Positions 17,076 through 27,233 are shown, numbered from the stretch's first letter. The stretch: 64,000 bases of DNA from JAJFUI01 sp039698035 (GCA_039698035.1 JBDKSW010000003.1:175105-239104), one strand, 5' to 3'. Made by a program: numbers and translations. The notes: generated by a model not told the origin, from the sequence alone.

Positions 17076-17591
17076 CTATCCGGCCATCCGCATCGGGCGC
17101 ACGCCCTGGATGGGTTGCCGCTCGGGGCGCCAGCGGTACTGCATCATGTAGGCGTCTTCCGGCGTGTCGGCATAGTAGCAGCGAAGCACGGACACGGCTC
17201 GGAAACCGTTTTCGCGGAAGAAAAGCTGGGCGGCCAGGTTCGTCTCGCGCACTTCGAGCACGATCCGGCTGCGGTGTTGCGACGAGAGTTTGCCGCAGAG
17301 CTTGGCCAGCATCTGGCTGCCCACGCCGGAACGGCGGCAGTCGTCGGCGACCGCGAAATTGAGGACGTGGATGCGACTCTTGCGTAGTTCATAGATCATG
17401 AACCCGCAGATCTTGTCCTGATGCTCGGCGACCATGCCGATGCAATTGCGTTGGCGCAGGCAGCGGACAAAATCGTCCTGCGACCAGGGAAACTCGAAGC
17501 TTTGGCTTTCGATGGCCAAAACGTCAGGCATATCGCGGCGAATGAGCCAGCGAATATGGACCCGCAACTCTCGCTGCTGATCGATTTGCAC
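17076..17591 (-). CDS. rimI: Ribosomal protein S18-alanine N-acetyltransferase
   Basis: 171 residues from the GTG at 17591, preceded by GGAAGGAGG; upstream in-frame ATGs lack such a site. It is a GNAT: the strand HVLNFAVADDCRRSGVG contains the acetyl-CoA pyrophosphate loop (RRSGVG in place of Q/RxxGxG/A), followed by LEVRETNLAAQLFFRENGF, which is highly typical of RimI, and a C-terminal CYYADTPEDAYMMQ. IESQSFEFPWSQDDF is the usual substrate-side motif. RimI acetylates the N-terminal alanine of S18. The C-terminal tail is longer than in E. coli. Confidence 0.85.
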   Translation of the reverse strand: MQIDQQRELRVHIRWLIRRDMPDVLAIESQSFEFPWSQDDFVRCLRQRNCIGMVAEHQDKICGFMIYELRKSRIHVLNFAVADDCRRSGVGSQMLAKLCGKLSSQHRSRIVLEVRETNLAAQLFFRENGFRAVSVLRCYYADTPEDAYMMQYRWRPERQPIQGVRPMRMAG

Positions 17592-17828
17592 GTCGGCCTC
17601 CTTCCTTGTCGGCCAATCGCCCATTGGTTCGGTCAACGCCTTAGCGCGGCCCCGAGGGGACGCCCAACGCGACATTTTTCGGCCGTGCTCGCGGAGTGCT
17701 GCGGCCGATTCGTCTGGTGGTTCGCCAGCGGGGTCATACCTTAGCACACGGCCTTGAATTTACCAATAGGAACTGGAGACCAAACGCGGTGTTTGAGGGC
17801 GACTTTTTCCGACGGTGCAAACGTCGCG

Positions 17829-20800
17829 TCACCGCGATGTTTGCACCATTCGGCGTCGAACCGCAACAAGACCGCAGACCAGCGCGATCAGCAGCCCGAG
17901 GGCGCTCGGCGAAAGCCACAACCACCAGGCCACGCCAAGCATCAGACCGGCGGCCCAGGGACGACGCGTCAGGGGCCTCAGCCAACCGCGTCGCCAGGCC
18001 AGAATCGTCAGTGCGCCGAGGAGGAGCGCGCAACCGGCAGCCAGCAGCCGCGGAGCGAGCGGATCGGCGTCCGGCCGAAAGACGATGGGCCGCGCCCGGG
18101 CAGATTGCGTTCCGTCGGCGGTCGATTTCAGCCTGGCTGCCGGCGCGGAAACGGGCGCGGGCGCGGATTTCACGGTGACCACGGCCCGCGGCTGCTGAAC
18201 TCCGCGCCAGGCGATCGTCGCGACCGGCCGTCCTAAGGCGGACTCGGAATCGCTGCCGAGCTGCGTCGCCGCGGCATCGGATGCCGGGCTTTCGACAGTC
18301 ACCAGCACGCTGGGACGGCCGTACACGCGAACGGTGGTTGAACGGACGTCGCACCGTTCGAGCCGCAAGATGGGCAGCGGGCGTTTTTCGTCGAACACCA
18401 CGCCGGACGGTTCGGAACCTGCGATGGGCAGCCGTCCGCGAACAGTGACCTTCTGCGAACCGGCGACGGGACCGCTGAGGAAGACCGTGAGGCGGCCGTC
18501 GGTGTCCTGCGACCAACGGAGCGCGCGCTCAACGTCTGCCTCGAGCACCGACACTCGCTCGATGCGGAGGCCGGGCGGCCCGACCAGCCGGTGCTCGAAG
18601 ACGCAGCCCTCGGCAATCGAGACGAGGCCCTCGAACGCCACGTCCGCGTAATTCGCGTCCAAGCTGAGCGTAACGTTCTGATCGGCCGTGCAGCGCGGCT
18701 CGTGGGGTCGCGTGGCCAAGGCCCAGTTTGTCGGCCCGGCCGGCAGCCGATAGGCCATCCGCGAAATAAGCGTCTCGCGAGCGGTGGCGTGTCCGTTTTT
18801 TGGGGACAGCGACGAGCGCGCGGTTCCCGGCTCTTGCGGCATCGCGGCCCCGTTCCACCGTTTCAAGAACTCGGCGACCGGCATCCGGACAAGCGATTGC
18901 GTTTGCTGCTCCTCACAGTCGAGGGACGGATCGGTGCGGACGGCCATCCAGCGATCGGCGACCTGGGCGTCCAGCAGATCGATCTGCGGAAGCCACAGGT
19001 TGCCGACGCCCGAGGCGCCGCCGACGAGGAACGTGGCTTCCAAGGTGGTTTGGCCGGAGACGGGGCGAGGCCAGCGAAGCGTGATCAGGCGGGTCCGGCC
19101 GCTTTCCGGGCCGATCTCGGCGGTCGGCGGATCGTCGCCTCGCGGCGGCAACAGTCGCAGCCGCGAATCAACGGCCAGTTGCACTTGCTCGAGCCGGTCT
19201 GCCGCGTGGAACTTGAACTTCGTAGCAATGACGACCGATCCCGGACGCACCTCGATCAGGAGCAACTGTTCGGCTTCGACGGCCGATTTCCTGGCGGCCC
19301 GCGACGCGGTTTCGGGCCATTCGACTCTTAGGCGATCGGTCGGGCCCAGCTCGGCCGCAAGACGTCCGTTGGCAACCTGAATCGGCCCGCGCGACGACGG
19401 CACTTCCAGCTTGGGCGTGTGGCTCGGCAGCGTCATTTCGAGCCGGGCGGCCGGCACACGAGGAATTGGCAGCTCGAATCCGTTGGTCGGCGCACCTTTC
19501 AACGTCAGCGGTCGCAGCGAGAACTCCAACCGATGGCGGCCCGGCTCGGCCACCAGGATTGAACACAGCGGCAATCGCCCTTTTTTCAAGGGGTCGAACT
19601 CCGCATCGTCTTCTTCGGCGGCAACGGGCTGACCATCGAGCAACGTGTTGGCCCCAAACCGATCCAGCGGGATCTGCACGACGGCATCGCGTTCGAACAC
19701 CTGCAGATCGTACGCGACACGAATCGCGTCGACGGCCAGCGAACCGGTCTTGGCACGCAGGAGCTCGCCACGGTAGGTCGCGCCGGTGATGATCCAAGCG
19801 GCGGGCCGCTGAGCAAGGGCCGCTGCTCGCTGCAATTCCTGGTACAACGGTTCGGGCACGTATAGCTTGCCGCCCGTCGGATTCCGCTGGGAGTCGCACG
19901 GCACCAACACGGCAAAGTCGTGCGGTCCTTGACGATGGCGTTCCTCTGGCGCGGTCGGCGTCGGTCCTGGCAAGGATCGCGTCTCGGGCGGTGGCTCTGG
20001 CGGCGCGACGGCCCGCGCCACGCGGCCGAGCAACAGCAGCCCAGTCACGCCAAGCAACACGACGCCCAGTGGCCAAGCCATCGAGAGGGTGCTGTCCGGG
20101 TTGCGGCGAGGTGTCGGCGGCCGAAGGCCGTCGGCGTTCGACGGCGGACGACGGACACGTTGCCACAGCAAGCAGAAAAGGGAGCCGAGAACGCCGCCGG
20201 TGGCGATCGGCGCGTAGACCGCCGGGAGCGTCAACGCGGTCGAGGCGCAAACGACGAGCCAAGCCGCGACGAGGGTCGGTCGGCGGCCAGCGGCCCAGCA
20301 ACCCAGGCCCGCTGTTCCCAACAGCACGACCACACCAAGCAACTGCACGGTTGGGCGATGGACGAGGGTCGCGCGAGCCGGCCCGGCGGCCGCGACATCC
20401 ATCGCGAACGTGGGGGTCGTCGTCGCCGCGGGTGCCTGGGCGTTCCAAAACGCCAGCCACTGCTCGGTGGCAAAGGGATTGAACCGATCGGCGTCCGGCG
20501 GCCGACCGAGCGGTCCGAAAAGCCGCTGGGACCAACTTGGGAACGATTCCGAAGCGGATGGCGTCGGCGCCACGGTTGACCCGCACACGATTTCATAGCC
20601 CGGCGGCCGATCAACGATCCATTGGTATTGGGGGAGGCCGGTCTCAGGCTCGGGCATGGCGACTTCGACCGAACCGATCGCGCCCAGGGGGCCGCCGGTC
20701 GCCGTCCATTCGAAGGCGCACGAGCGCTCCCTGCCGGCCGGAATCAGCACCGCGACACGTCGTCGGTCGTGGTCGTCCACCCAGCGCCAGGTGGCCGGAA

Positions 20801-22319
20801 TGCGGTCGATCTGAACGGTGCGAATGTCGTGCCGCGTCAAGCCGGCAGGCAGGTTCAGCTCGAACCATCGTCGGTCGGCGCCCTGCAACTCGTAGGTGGC
20901 GACATGACGCGCCGCGCCGCTGGGTTGATACCACGACTGCAAGCGACAACTGACAACGGGAGGGAGGTCGGCGGACGCCGCGGCCGTCGTGGCATTGGCT
21001 GGCTTCTCTGCAACCGTCACAGAACGGCCCGATGGGTCGCGATCGTCGCTCGCGTCACGACGCGCTGCCGCGGACGGGCCGCTTGCGGCGCAGGCCAAGA
21101 GCAGCTCGACGGTCGCCTCGGAGTCGAAGCATTGGAATTTGGCCGATTGCCCTTTGCGCGGCGACGCCAGCGGACCGGCATCGGTCTGCGCGCAACGCAC
21201 CGGGGTGATGCGATGAACTTCGAGCGGCTCTGGGACGAGCAACGTGAACGCGCCCTCCTGCCAAAACAGCCGCTCGGCTCGGATCCGCGGCAGGCGCCAC
21301 GGCCGGTCGAGCGTCGTGGGCCCGATCGCGCCCAATCGAATGACGCGCTCGCAGTCTCGGATGGTCTCGGGCAGCGTCAACACAAGCCGGGTCGGGTTGC
21401 CGGCCGTGCCACGAACGGTTGACCAGGGGATGTCCCTCTCGCCGAGCCGGGCGGTAACCAGGCGCAACTCGGGATCGATCGACACGGCGATTTCGCGGAG
21501 CGGTCGGTTGTGGACCTGGAGCCGCCATTGGGCGGACAGTTCGAGGCCGCGTGCCGAGCATTCGTACGTCCGCGATTCTTGCAGCAAGGCGAGCAAGCGA
21601 CGGCCCGACGCCGGACCGCCCGGGACGATGCGCAGCCGACAGCCCGCATTGCTTCCGAGTTCGATTCGCCAACGTCGCGGCGTTGCGTCGGCCGACTCGT
21701 CGCCGACGACGATTCCTCGATCGACCTCGGGGACGGCGCCGCGGGGCAGTTCGAGCGTGATCTGGCTGGAAGGGGACGGCGGCAATTCAAGGCGAAAGCT
21801 GAGCGTGTTGTCGGCGTCGCGGCGTCCGCCCAGCGACCACTCGCAAGCAAGCGGTCCAGTGCGTTCGACTCGCAAGGCGAGCGTGCCATCGGGCGCGAGC
21901 CCGAACAGGGCCTCGGCGAAAGCGTTTTGCGCGGGCTTGGCGGGCCGGCGGGGCGCGAGCATCGACAAGTTGCACGGATCGACGGGCAAAAGGACGGCAC
22001 GGCGGCCCAACAAGACCACATCGAGCGTGGCCCGACCGAGCAGGCGCTCGCCCACCAGTCGCGCTTCGTATCGAGCGGCGGCGATCGAGGCCAGCGGTCG
22101 GATCGGATCCTTGGCGGACCGGGGTTTTGCGGCCTCGACGAGTCGCTCGAAGGCGGCGGCGTCCATCGGCAGATACTTTTCGCCATCCGTGGGCCAGTCC
22201 TTGACGCGATCTTCGGGGGTGAAGACGCGATGGAATCGGATCACGTCGTCGGACCGGTTCTCGGCGGCCGCGGCGCATTGGGCGACAATCAGCAGGATCG
22301 CGGCCAAGCGGAGCCTCAT
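17829..22319 (-). CDS. Giant exported membrane protein B (1,496 aa)
   Basis: Start at 22319, where ATG overlaps the TGA of the preceding gene (ATGA), opening a signal peptide (MRLRLAAILLIVAQCAAAAE). The long extracytoplasmic part is rich in beta-type segments. A hydrophobic block near residues 735-855 contains about four helices (LLGVVVLLGTAGLGCWAAG; WLVVCASTALTLPAVYAP; LGSLFCLLW; WPLGVVLLGVTGLLLLG), and two or three helices close the protein. No enzymatic motif was recognised. The middle helices split it into two large exported halves. It is translationally coupled to the 936-aa protein, suggesting a stoichiometric envelope complex. Function unknown; apparently planctomycete-type. Confidence 0.75.
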   Translation of the reverse strand: MRLRLAAILLIVAQCAAAAENRSDDVIRFHRVFTPEDRVKDWPTDGEKYLPMDAAAFERLVEAAKPRSAKDPIRPLASIAAARYEARLVGERLLGRATLDVVLLGRRAVLLPVDPCNLSMLAPRRPAKPAQNAFAEALFGLAPDGTLALRVERTGPLACEWSLGGRRDADNTLSFRLELPPSPSSQITLELPRGAVPEVDRGIVVGDESADATPRRWRIELGSNAGCRLRIVPGGPASGRRLLALLQESRTYECSARGLELSAQWRLQVHNRPLREIAVSIDPELRLVTARLGERDIPWSTVRGTAGNPTRLVLTLPETIRDCERVIRLGAIGPTTLDRPWRLPRIRAERLFWQEGAFTLLVPEPLEVHRITPVRCAQTDAGPLASPRKGQSAKFQCFDSEATVELLLACAASGPSAAARRDASDDRDPSGRSVTVAEKPANATTAAASADLPPVVSCRLQSWYQPSGAARHVATYELQGADRRWFELNLPAGLTRHDIRTVQIDRIPATWRWVDDHDRRRVAVLIPAGRERSCAFEWTATGGPLGAIGSVEVAMPEPETGLPQYQWIVDRPPGYEIVCGSTVAPTPSASESFPSWSQRLFGPLGRPPDADRFNPFATEQWLAFWNAQAPAATTTPTFAMDVAAAGPARATLVHRPTVQLLGVVVLLGTAGLGCWAAGRRPTLVAAWLVVCASTALTLPAVYAPIATGGVLGSLFCLLWQRVRRPPSNADGLRPPTPRRNPDSTLSMAWPLGVVLLGVTGLLLLGRVARAVAPPEPPPETRSLPGPTPTAPEERHRQGPHDFAVLVPCDSQRNPTGGKLYVPEPLYQELQRAAALAQRPAAWIITGATYRGELLRAKTGSLAVDAIRVAYDLQVFERDAVVQIPLDRFGANTLLDGQPVAAEEDDAEFDPLKKGRLPLCSILVAEPGRHRLEFSLRPLTLKGAPTNGFELPIPRVPAARLEMTLPSHTPKLEVPSSRGPIQVANGRLAAELGPTDRLRVEWPETASRAARKSAVEAEQLLLIEVRPGSVVIATKFKFHAADRLEQVQLAVDSRLRLLPPRGDDPPTAEIGPESGRTRLITLRWPRPVSGQTTLEATFLVGGASGVGNLWLPQIDLLDAQVADRWMAVRTDPSLDCEEQQTQSLVRMPVAEFLKRWNGAAMPQEPGTARSSLSPKNGHATARETLISRMAYRLPAGPTNWALATRPHEPRCTADQNVTLSLDANYADVAFEGLVSIAEGCVFEHRLVGPPGLRIERVSVLEADVERALRWSQDTDGRLTVFLSGPVAGSQKVTVRGRLPIAGSEPSGVVFDEKRPLPILRLERCDVRSTTVRVYGRPSVLVTVESPASDAAATQLGSDSESALGRPVATIAWRGVQQPRAVVTVKSAPAPVSAPAARLKSTADGTQSARARPIVFRPDADPLAPRLLAAGCALLLGALTILAWRRGWLRPLTRRPWAAGLMLGVAWWLWLSPSALGLLIALVCGLVAVRRRMVQTSR

Positions 22320-25126
22320 TCGACGGTCTCCCCCGGCGATGATGGCGGCGTCGGCGACAACAGGGCGGTCGAAGGCGGATTTTCCGGCGATGTCGTCGCG
22401 CTCGCGCGACTGGAGCCGAACTCGGTCCGCGATCTGGCCAATTCCCTCGCTGCGGTGCGACGGCCGCGCCCCGCCACGGCACGCTCCAAGAGGGCGGCCA
22501 GGAGGGTCAACAGCAAGCCGAGGCTGGCGGCCTGGGCCAACAAGAGGGTTGGCTCGGGCGCGATCGAAGCAGCGGCTCCGAGTCCTATGGCCAGCACACA
22601 CAGGCACACGGGGCGGCGCAACGCCGAAACGCGAATGAACAGCAGACCGACGACCAGCGCGACACCCGACGCGACGAGGACAATCCAGGTCCGGCTTGCC
22701 GTGCGAACATCGACCCGATCGAGCCGTCCGATGGCGCTGAACAGGTAGCGGTTTGCCCGCTCCGGCAAGCGATCACTGGGGACAGCGTCCGCCCAAGACT
22801 CCAATTGGACTTCATCGAGGAGTGGGTTGCGTCCGCAAAAGCAGCCTTGCCAGCGCCAAGCGAATTCGCCGGTCAGCCCGTCGGGGTTGCCGATCAGATG
22901 TTCGTTGGGGGGCAACACCAGTTGCCAGTAGACTCGCCGCATCCAGGCGTTCTCTTCGAGGCGTGGCAATTCGAGCGAGAGAAGGCTTGCGGGCCGCGAT
23001 CGCCGCGCTGGCAAATGGTATCGAATTTCGACCACGTGCCGCCGGCTTGTCGCTGCCAGTGGGACGATGAGGCGGTTGTCGGCGGCCAATCGGGGCTCGA
23101 CGGCGTGGCCGTCGGCCAGCACGTCGGCTTGCGTGGCGTCGGCGTCGGCCGGCAGCCACACATGGAGGCTGCCTCGATCGGTCGTCAATTGGAACACGGC
23201 CCGGTCCTCGCGGGCGGATGCCGTGAACCAGGATTGGATCCAGGCCCGATCGACGAGGATCGCCCCAACGGCAGCGTCGGCGTCGATTCGCGGCGGGAGG
23301 ATGCGAAGCGTTGCGCCGAAGAGCGATGTTCGGCCCGCGGCGCGATAGCACAACGGCGTCTGCTCGCGGAGAGGCAGCGTGACGGCGGGCATGGGCGCGG
23401 GCTCCAGTCCGTCGATCGATCGCCGATCTGGGATCAACTCGACATTATCCGAGGGCACGACGATCAGTGAAGCGGCCGCCACGGTGTCGGCCTTTGGTCG
23501 CGGCAAAGGAACCGCGAGGGAAGTCGCACCGTTCGGAATGGCCCTGTGCGCTCGCAAATGGAGCTCGACGGGGCCCGAGACGGGCCGAGCCAACGGAATC
23601 GCCACGTTGTACGAGTCTGCGGTCGCGTCGTTGGTTGTTGTGGTGTGCTGGTCGAGCCCGAGCGCCGGACCATCGGACCGCACGAGAGGGTGTGGGCCGG
23701 CGTCGTCGAGCACCCAGCCAGGGAGCGCCACTTCGAGAGTCGATAGCTTGGCTCGGTGGATCCTGTAGGCGAGCGTTGCCTCGAGCCGCACCTGGTCGCG
23801 GTCCACAAAGAGCACGTACCGAGGCTCGACGCTGAGCCGCGCGGAGCGAGCCGCGAGACGGACCGGCAGGCTATAGGGTTGGCCGAAATACTCGAAGCGA
23901 GCCACCAGGTTTTCCGTTTGCCGGACATCCGGCGAGGCATCGAGGGACCGGATTTGGCGTCCCACGCCGAACAGCACTTGCCAATCGTCGGCGGCGGCGA
24001 CGGCAATCGTCCCACCTTGGCGTGCCGCGTCAACGACCTCGAAGCCGGCCAGCTCGCGCCATGCGTCGCCGTCGGCCAAATTCCACTCGCGGCGGCATCT
24101 GAGCCGGACGTCGACGGGCCCGGCGGTCGGTTTTCGCAGTCTGACCTCCACCAAGGGCTGCCGAGCGTCTTCGGCGGCGGCCGCTCCGCGATCGGGAGCG
24201 GGAACAATCGCCACGTCGGGCTCGTCGCGCGGCCCGGGCAGCCGTTTCGCGCCGACGGGGAGCCGCACGGTGAAGCGGTCGAAGGGCGTGGTGAGACTGC
24301 GCACCGTGAGCGTCACGTCGGTTGTCGCGCCGCGTCCGTCAAGACGCGCAAGGACCGTTCCCGAGGCATCCAACACGGGCGGTGGCTCTTCGCCTGGCGG
24401 CCTGGGCTTGCGCCATGCGATCTGGAAATCGGTCGGCAGCCCGACGACGTGGAACGTGGTGGCGGCTTGGCCCGGGGGCGTCTTTCCGGCGGGTTTAGCG
24501 GGCGATTCCAACAGCGTTGCCCCCGGCGTCACGGTGGCTAACGCCTTGGCGAGCGGCGTGGACAGCGTCATTTCACCGGCTGCCGTTTTTGGGAATCGCA
24601 GATTAAGTCGCGTCTCATCGCCTGAGGTCTCCAGCGGAACGAGGAGCGTCAGCGTGACGACGTGGCGCGACCCGGGGGCGCCACGAATCCAACTGACGTA
24701 GCCGCCGCGTTCTGGGTCGGAATCGATGCTGTGCTCGCCGGGCCCGTCGTAGTTTGCGATTCCACGGAGGAGTCCTTGGTCGAGGCGCAACGGGACGCAC
24801 ACCCAACCGTCATCACGAAGCACCACCTGGACCCGAACCTGCAACTCGGCATGGGCCGCCGATGCAGCGCCGGTGGCCACGATTCGCTCGATGCGAAAAC
24901 GCGAGGGTTGGTCCGGCCGTCCCAACTGGTTTTTGAGGTGGTACAGTTCGAGGAAGTCGGCATAGTCGAAACCGAGCACTGCCTGCAGGTTTCCGTTTTT
25001 GTCGGGCAGGTAATAGACCGACGGGCGGGATTCCTCGATCTGAACCTTCGGCGTCGCCGACGCGGCGCGTTGGCACGGCGTCAGGCAACAAGCGACCAGA
25101 AGGATTAGGGACCAAGCGCGGCTCAA
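22316..25126 (-). CDS. Giant exported membrane protein A (936 aa)
   Basis: 936 residues. A signal peptide (SLILLVACCLTPCQRAASA) is followed by a beta-rich exported region and, from about residue 790, two to three hydrophobic helices (TWIVLVASGVALVVGLLFI; CLCVLAIGLGAAASIAP; LLLAQAASLGLLLTLLAALL) and a disordered Ser/Pro-rich cytoplasmic tail. The N-terminal region contains YLPDKNGNLQAVLGFDYADF and RIERIVATG. It has the same general plan as the following 1,496-aa protein: long exported part, then helices. No family was recognised. The stop codon is shared with the start of that gene. Confidence 0.75.
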   Translation of the reverse strand: MSRAWSLILLVACCLTPCQRAASATPKVQIEESRPSVYYLPDKNGNLQAVLGFDYADFLELYHLKNQLGRPDQPSRFRIERIVATGAASAAHAELQVRVQVVLRDDGWVCVPLRLDQGLLRGIANYDGPGEHSIDSDPERGGYVSWIRGAPGSRHVVTLTLLVPLETSGDETRLNLRFPKTAAGEMTLSTPLAKALATVTPGATLLESPAKPAGKTPPGQAATTFHVVGLPTDFQIAWRKPRPPGEEPPPVLDASGTVLARLDGRGATTDVTLTVRSLTTPFDRFTVRLPVGAKRLPGPRDEPDVAIVPAPDRGAAAAEDARQPLVEVRLRKPTAGPVDVRLRCRREWNLADGDAWRELAGFEVVDAARQGGTIAVAAADDWQVLFGVGRQIRSLDASPDVRQTENLVARFEYFGQPYSLPVRLAARSARLSVEPRYVLFVDRDQVRLEATLAYRIHRAKLSTLEVALPGWVLDDAGPHPLVRSDGPALGLDQHTTTTNDATADSYNVAIPLARPVSGPVELHLRAHRAIPNGATSLAVPLPRPKADTVAAASLIVVPSDNVELIPDRRSIDGLEPAPMPAVTLPLREQTPLCYRAAGRTSLFGATLRILPPRIDADAAVGAILVDRAWIQSWFTASAREDRAVFQLTTDRGSLHVWLPADADATQADVLADGHAVEPRLAADNRLIVPLAATSRRHVVEIRYHLPARRSRPASLLSLELPRLEENAWMRRVYWQLVLPPNEHLIGNPDGLTGEFAWRWQGCFCGRNPLLDEVQLESWADAVPSDRLPERANRYLFSAIGRLDRVDVRTASRTWIVLVASGVALVVGLLFIRVSALRRPVCLCVLAIGLGAAASIAPEPTLLLAQAASLGLLLTLLAALLERAVAGRGRRTAARELARSRTEFGSSRASATTSPENPPSTALLSPTPPSSPGETVE

Positions 25127-25596
25127 GCGATACGCCTCCCGCGGCTCTGGCGGTGAATCGCCCTGAGCCTCAGAGTTTGTTTTGGCTAGGCAGCCTTCGC
25201 GGCGAGCATTGATGCCGATACGGCCGGGGATCCATGGTCAACCGCCCAAAGACGACTGTTGCAGCCGAATTTGGCGGTAGCGAGGTTCCTTGGCGACGCG
25301 GGAAGCAATGACACGGCGATGGTGCAATATTCTTGGATGACAAGCTGTTCCTGACTCTAGTCTACCCAGGCGTCACAACGCAATAAAGCGGCGGCGTCGA
25401 AAAGCCGCAAACACTGCCCTGGTTACCTGGCTTAGCATACTTGGGGGGGCAGTGGCTTGCGTCGCATGGTCGAAATGTCTAGACTAAAGATGTCATCCGC
25501 GGCGATCGTTTCATTGGTCCGGCCAATTGGGGAACGGCGCCGTCTCGTCAGGGGAATGGATTTTCGGCCAGTGGCTGGCTGAACGAGGGGTGTGCG
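25127..25596. other. Divergent intergenic region
   Basis: 470 bases between the divergent giant-protein and fxsA genes. A possible fxsA promoter is TTGCGT (25457-25462), 17 bases, TAGACT (25480-25485). No convincing promoter for the minus-strand pair was found, and no gene is recognised. Confidence 0.35.
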
Positions 25597-25986
25597 ATGC
25601 GGCTTAGAACGTTTATGGCGATCGTTTGCGCGCTGGTTGCGGTCGATCTGCTTCTGTTCGCTCCGGTGTGTTTTCTGCTCGGGTGGCAGCTTCCGCTGGT
25701 GGAATCGCTGTTGTCCGGAGGCATGGGCATCCTGGTGATCGGGTACTACGAGTGGCGTTGGGCGGGCCTGATTGCCGATCGCCTCGGTGGCGAATGTCCG
25801 GAGCCGCTCGGCACGGCGCAACTCGAAAGAATCCTGCTGATTGTCGCGGGACTTTTTCTTATCCTTCCGGGCATATTGAGCACGATCTTGGGGATGCTCA
25901 TGTTGCTGCCGCCGGTGCGCCGACTGACAGCACATGCTTTGCCTTTGGGCGCCTCCGGCGCCAACGAGCGACGTGTCAGCTTTTAG
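25597..25986 (+). CDS. FxsA-family membrane protein
   Basis: 129 residues with four predicted helices. The pattern fits FxsA: first helix with LVAVDLLLFAPVCFLLGW, the GYYEWRWAG linker, then LLIVAGLFLILPGILSTILGMLMLLPPVRRL, which is the family signature (G-x-x-L-x-x-P-G-x-x-T/S-x-x-x-G-x-x-L-x-x-P-x-x-R). FxsA of E. coli is an inner-membrane protein that affects phage F exclusion of T7; its cellular function is otherwise unknown. It is convergent with the phosphatase gene 22 bases away. Confidence 0.8.
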   Translation: MRLRTFMAIVCALVAVDLLLFAPVCFLLGWQLPLVESLLSGGMGILVIGYYEWRWAGLIADRLGGECPEPLGTAQLERILLIVAGLFLILPGILSTILGMLMLLPPVRRLTAHALPLGASGANERRVSF

Positions 25987-26008
25987 CTTGCGCAACGAGC
26001 GTCGGCGG

Positions 26009-26806
26009 TTAGCAAGCGTGTACGTTCGTGGCAGCCGCGTGCAACTGTTCGAGCAGGGCTGGACTGGCGGCGGCCAGGAATCGAGCCTCTTCGAGTGAGA
26101 ACGGCCCGCCGCTGGGCGATGCGATTTGGCCGCCCGCTTCTTGCAAGATCAACGCGCCGGCGGCCACGTCCCAGATCTGGGTGGAAAACGACCAGTAGAC
26201 GTCGAAACGTCCGGCCGCCAGATAGCAAAGGTTGAGCGCCGACGAGCCGGTCCTTCGGATTGCCTGACAGCGCGGCAACATGTCCAAGAACAGCCGCATG
26301 TCGGGACAATCGGTGTCAGCGCCCGGTGGAAAGCCGACGGCCGCCAGGGCATCGGCGAGGGACGCAACGCGGCTCGTGCGAATCGGCCGACCGTTGAGCC
26401 GAGCCCCAGCGCCGAGCGAAGCGGTGAAGCACTCGTTGAGCGACGGATCGAAGACGGCGCCGACGAGCAGCTCGCCTTGCCGTTCGAGGGCCAGCGAGAC
26501 GCAATAGTGCGGGATGCGGTGGACGTAGTTGGTGGTTCCGTCGAGCGGATCGACGATCCATCGATATTCTGACCGTGTGTTGGCGGACGTGGTGTCCAGT
26601 CGCTCTTCGCCCAGGAAATCATGCTCTGGAAACGCGCCGATCGCGATTCGGCGAATCGTTTCTTGCGAGGCCAAATCGGCCTGGGTCACCAAGTCGGCGG
26701 GGCCTTTGCGGCGAACGTCGACGCGGCCGACCCAGTCTTGAATGACTTGGCCGCCCGCTCTGACGGCCTCCTCGCACACGCGGAGATAATCCGTGACGTT
26801 TTCCAT
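26009..26806 (-). CDS. Inositol monophosphatase-like phosphatase
   Basis: 265 residues. The Mg2+/Li+-dependent phosphatase motifs are complete: DLVTQADLASQ, FLGEE, WIVDPLDGTTNYVH (residues near 83-96), and WDVAAGALILQEAGG near 210. The middle contains RRTGSSALNLCYLAAGRFD, usual for the SuhB/IMPase group. Possible substrates are myo-inositol-1-phosphate, histidinol phosphate or other sugar phosphates; these cannot be distinguished here. It is monocistronic, with convergent fxsA downstream. Confidence 0.88.
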   Translation of the reverse strand: MENVTDYLRVCEEAVRAGGQVIQDWVGRVDVRRKGPADLVTQADLASQETIRRIAIGAFPEHDFLGEERLDTTSANTRSEYRWIVDPLDGTTNYVHRIPHYCVSLALERQGELLVGAVFDPSLNECFTASLGAGARLNGRPIRTSRVASLADALAAVGFPPGADTDCPDMRLFLDMLPRCQAIRRTGSSALNLCYLAAGRFDVYWSFSTQIWDVAAGALILQEAGGQIASPSGGPFSLEEARFLAAASPALLEQLHAAATNVHAC

Positions 26807-27051
26807 GCTGCGACTATTGTGTCAGTTTCGGTTGGCGCAATAAGCGGTCACGCGACCGAACGACTGGTGCGTCGGTTGGGAATGGATTGTGTCGCATCAG
26901 TGTATCGGGTTCGGCGGCGTCTCGACAGATGGACGCGGCGATTTGGGGTGGGATTGCCGGCGGCCGCTGCCACGATGGCTAGGTAAAAAGCGTGTCCGAA
27001 GTCGCCAAAATACGGCCGCAAAAATATTTTCATTAATTTTTCGCAGGGTAC

Positions 27052-27079
27052 TGGACAGATCGGAAAAAACCTGTATTAT
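27052..27079 (+). promoter_or_regulatory. Strong sigma70-like promoter upstream of uxaC
   Basis: TGGACA (27052-27057), a 16-base spacer rich in A, and TATTAT (27074-27079). Both hexamers match consensus at five of six positions. The upstream sequence contains an A/T-rich stretch (27018-27040) that could act as an UP element. Initiation near 27086 leads into the terminator hairpin described next. Confidence 0.65.
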
Positions 27080-27108
27080 CACAAGCATTGGCCTCTTCTC
27101 TGTTCCGG

Positions 27109-27148
27109 CCCCGCCGTTTCGCTTCGCCGCGAGCGGCGGGGTTTTTTT
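27109..27148 (+). terminator. Intrinsic terminator in the uxaC leader
   Basis: CCCCGCCG (27109-27116) pairs with CGGCGGGG (27134-27141) and is followed by seven T (27142-27148). It lies only about 25 bases past the predicted start of transcription and 85 bases ahead of the uxaC start, so it would either end a roughly 60-nt RNA or work as an attenuator. Confidence 0.75.
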
Positions 27149-27233
27149 GTTGCCGTGGGCCAATTTTGATTTGGGCATGCGGCATTTCCCGGGGACGAGC
27201 AGGCGGCCGCGACCAGCCCCATTCCAACGCATC

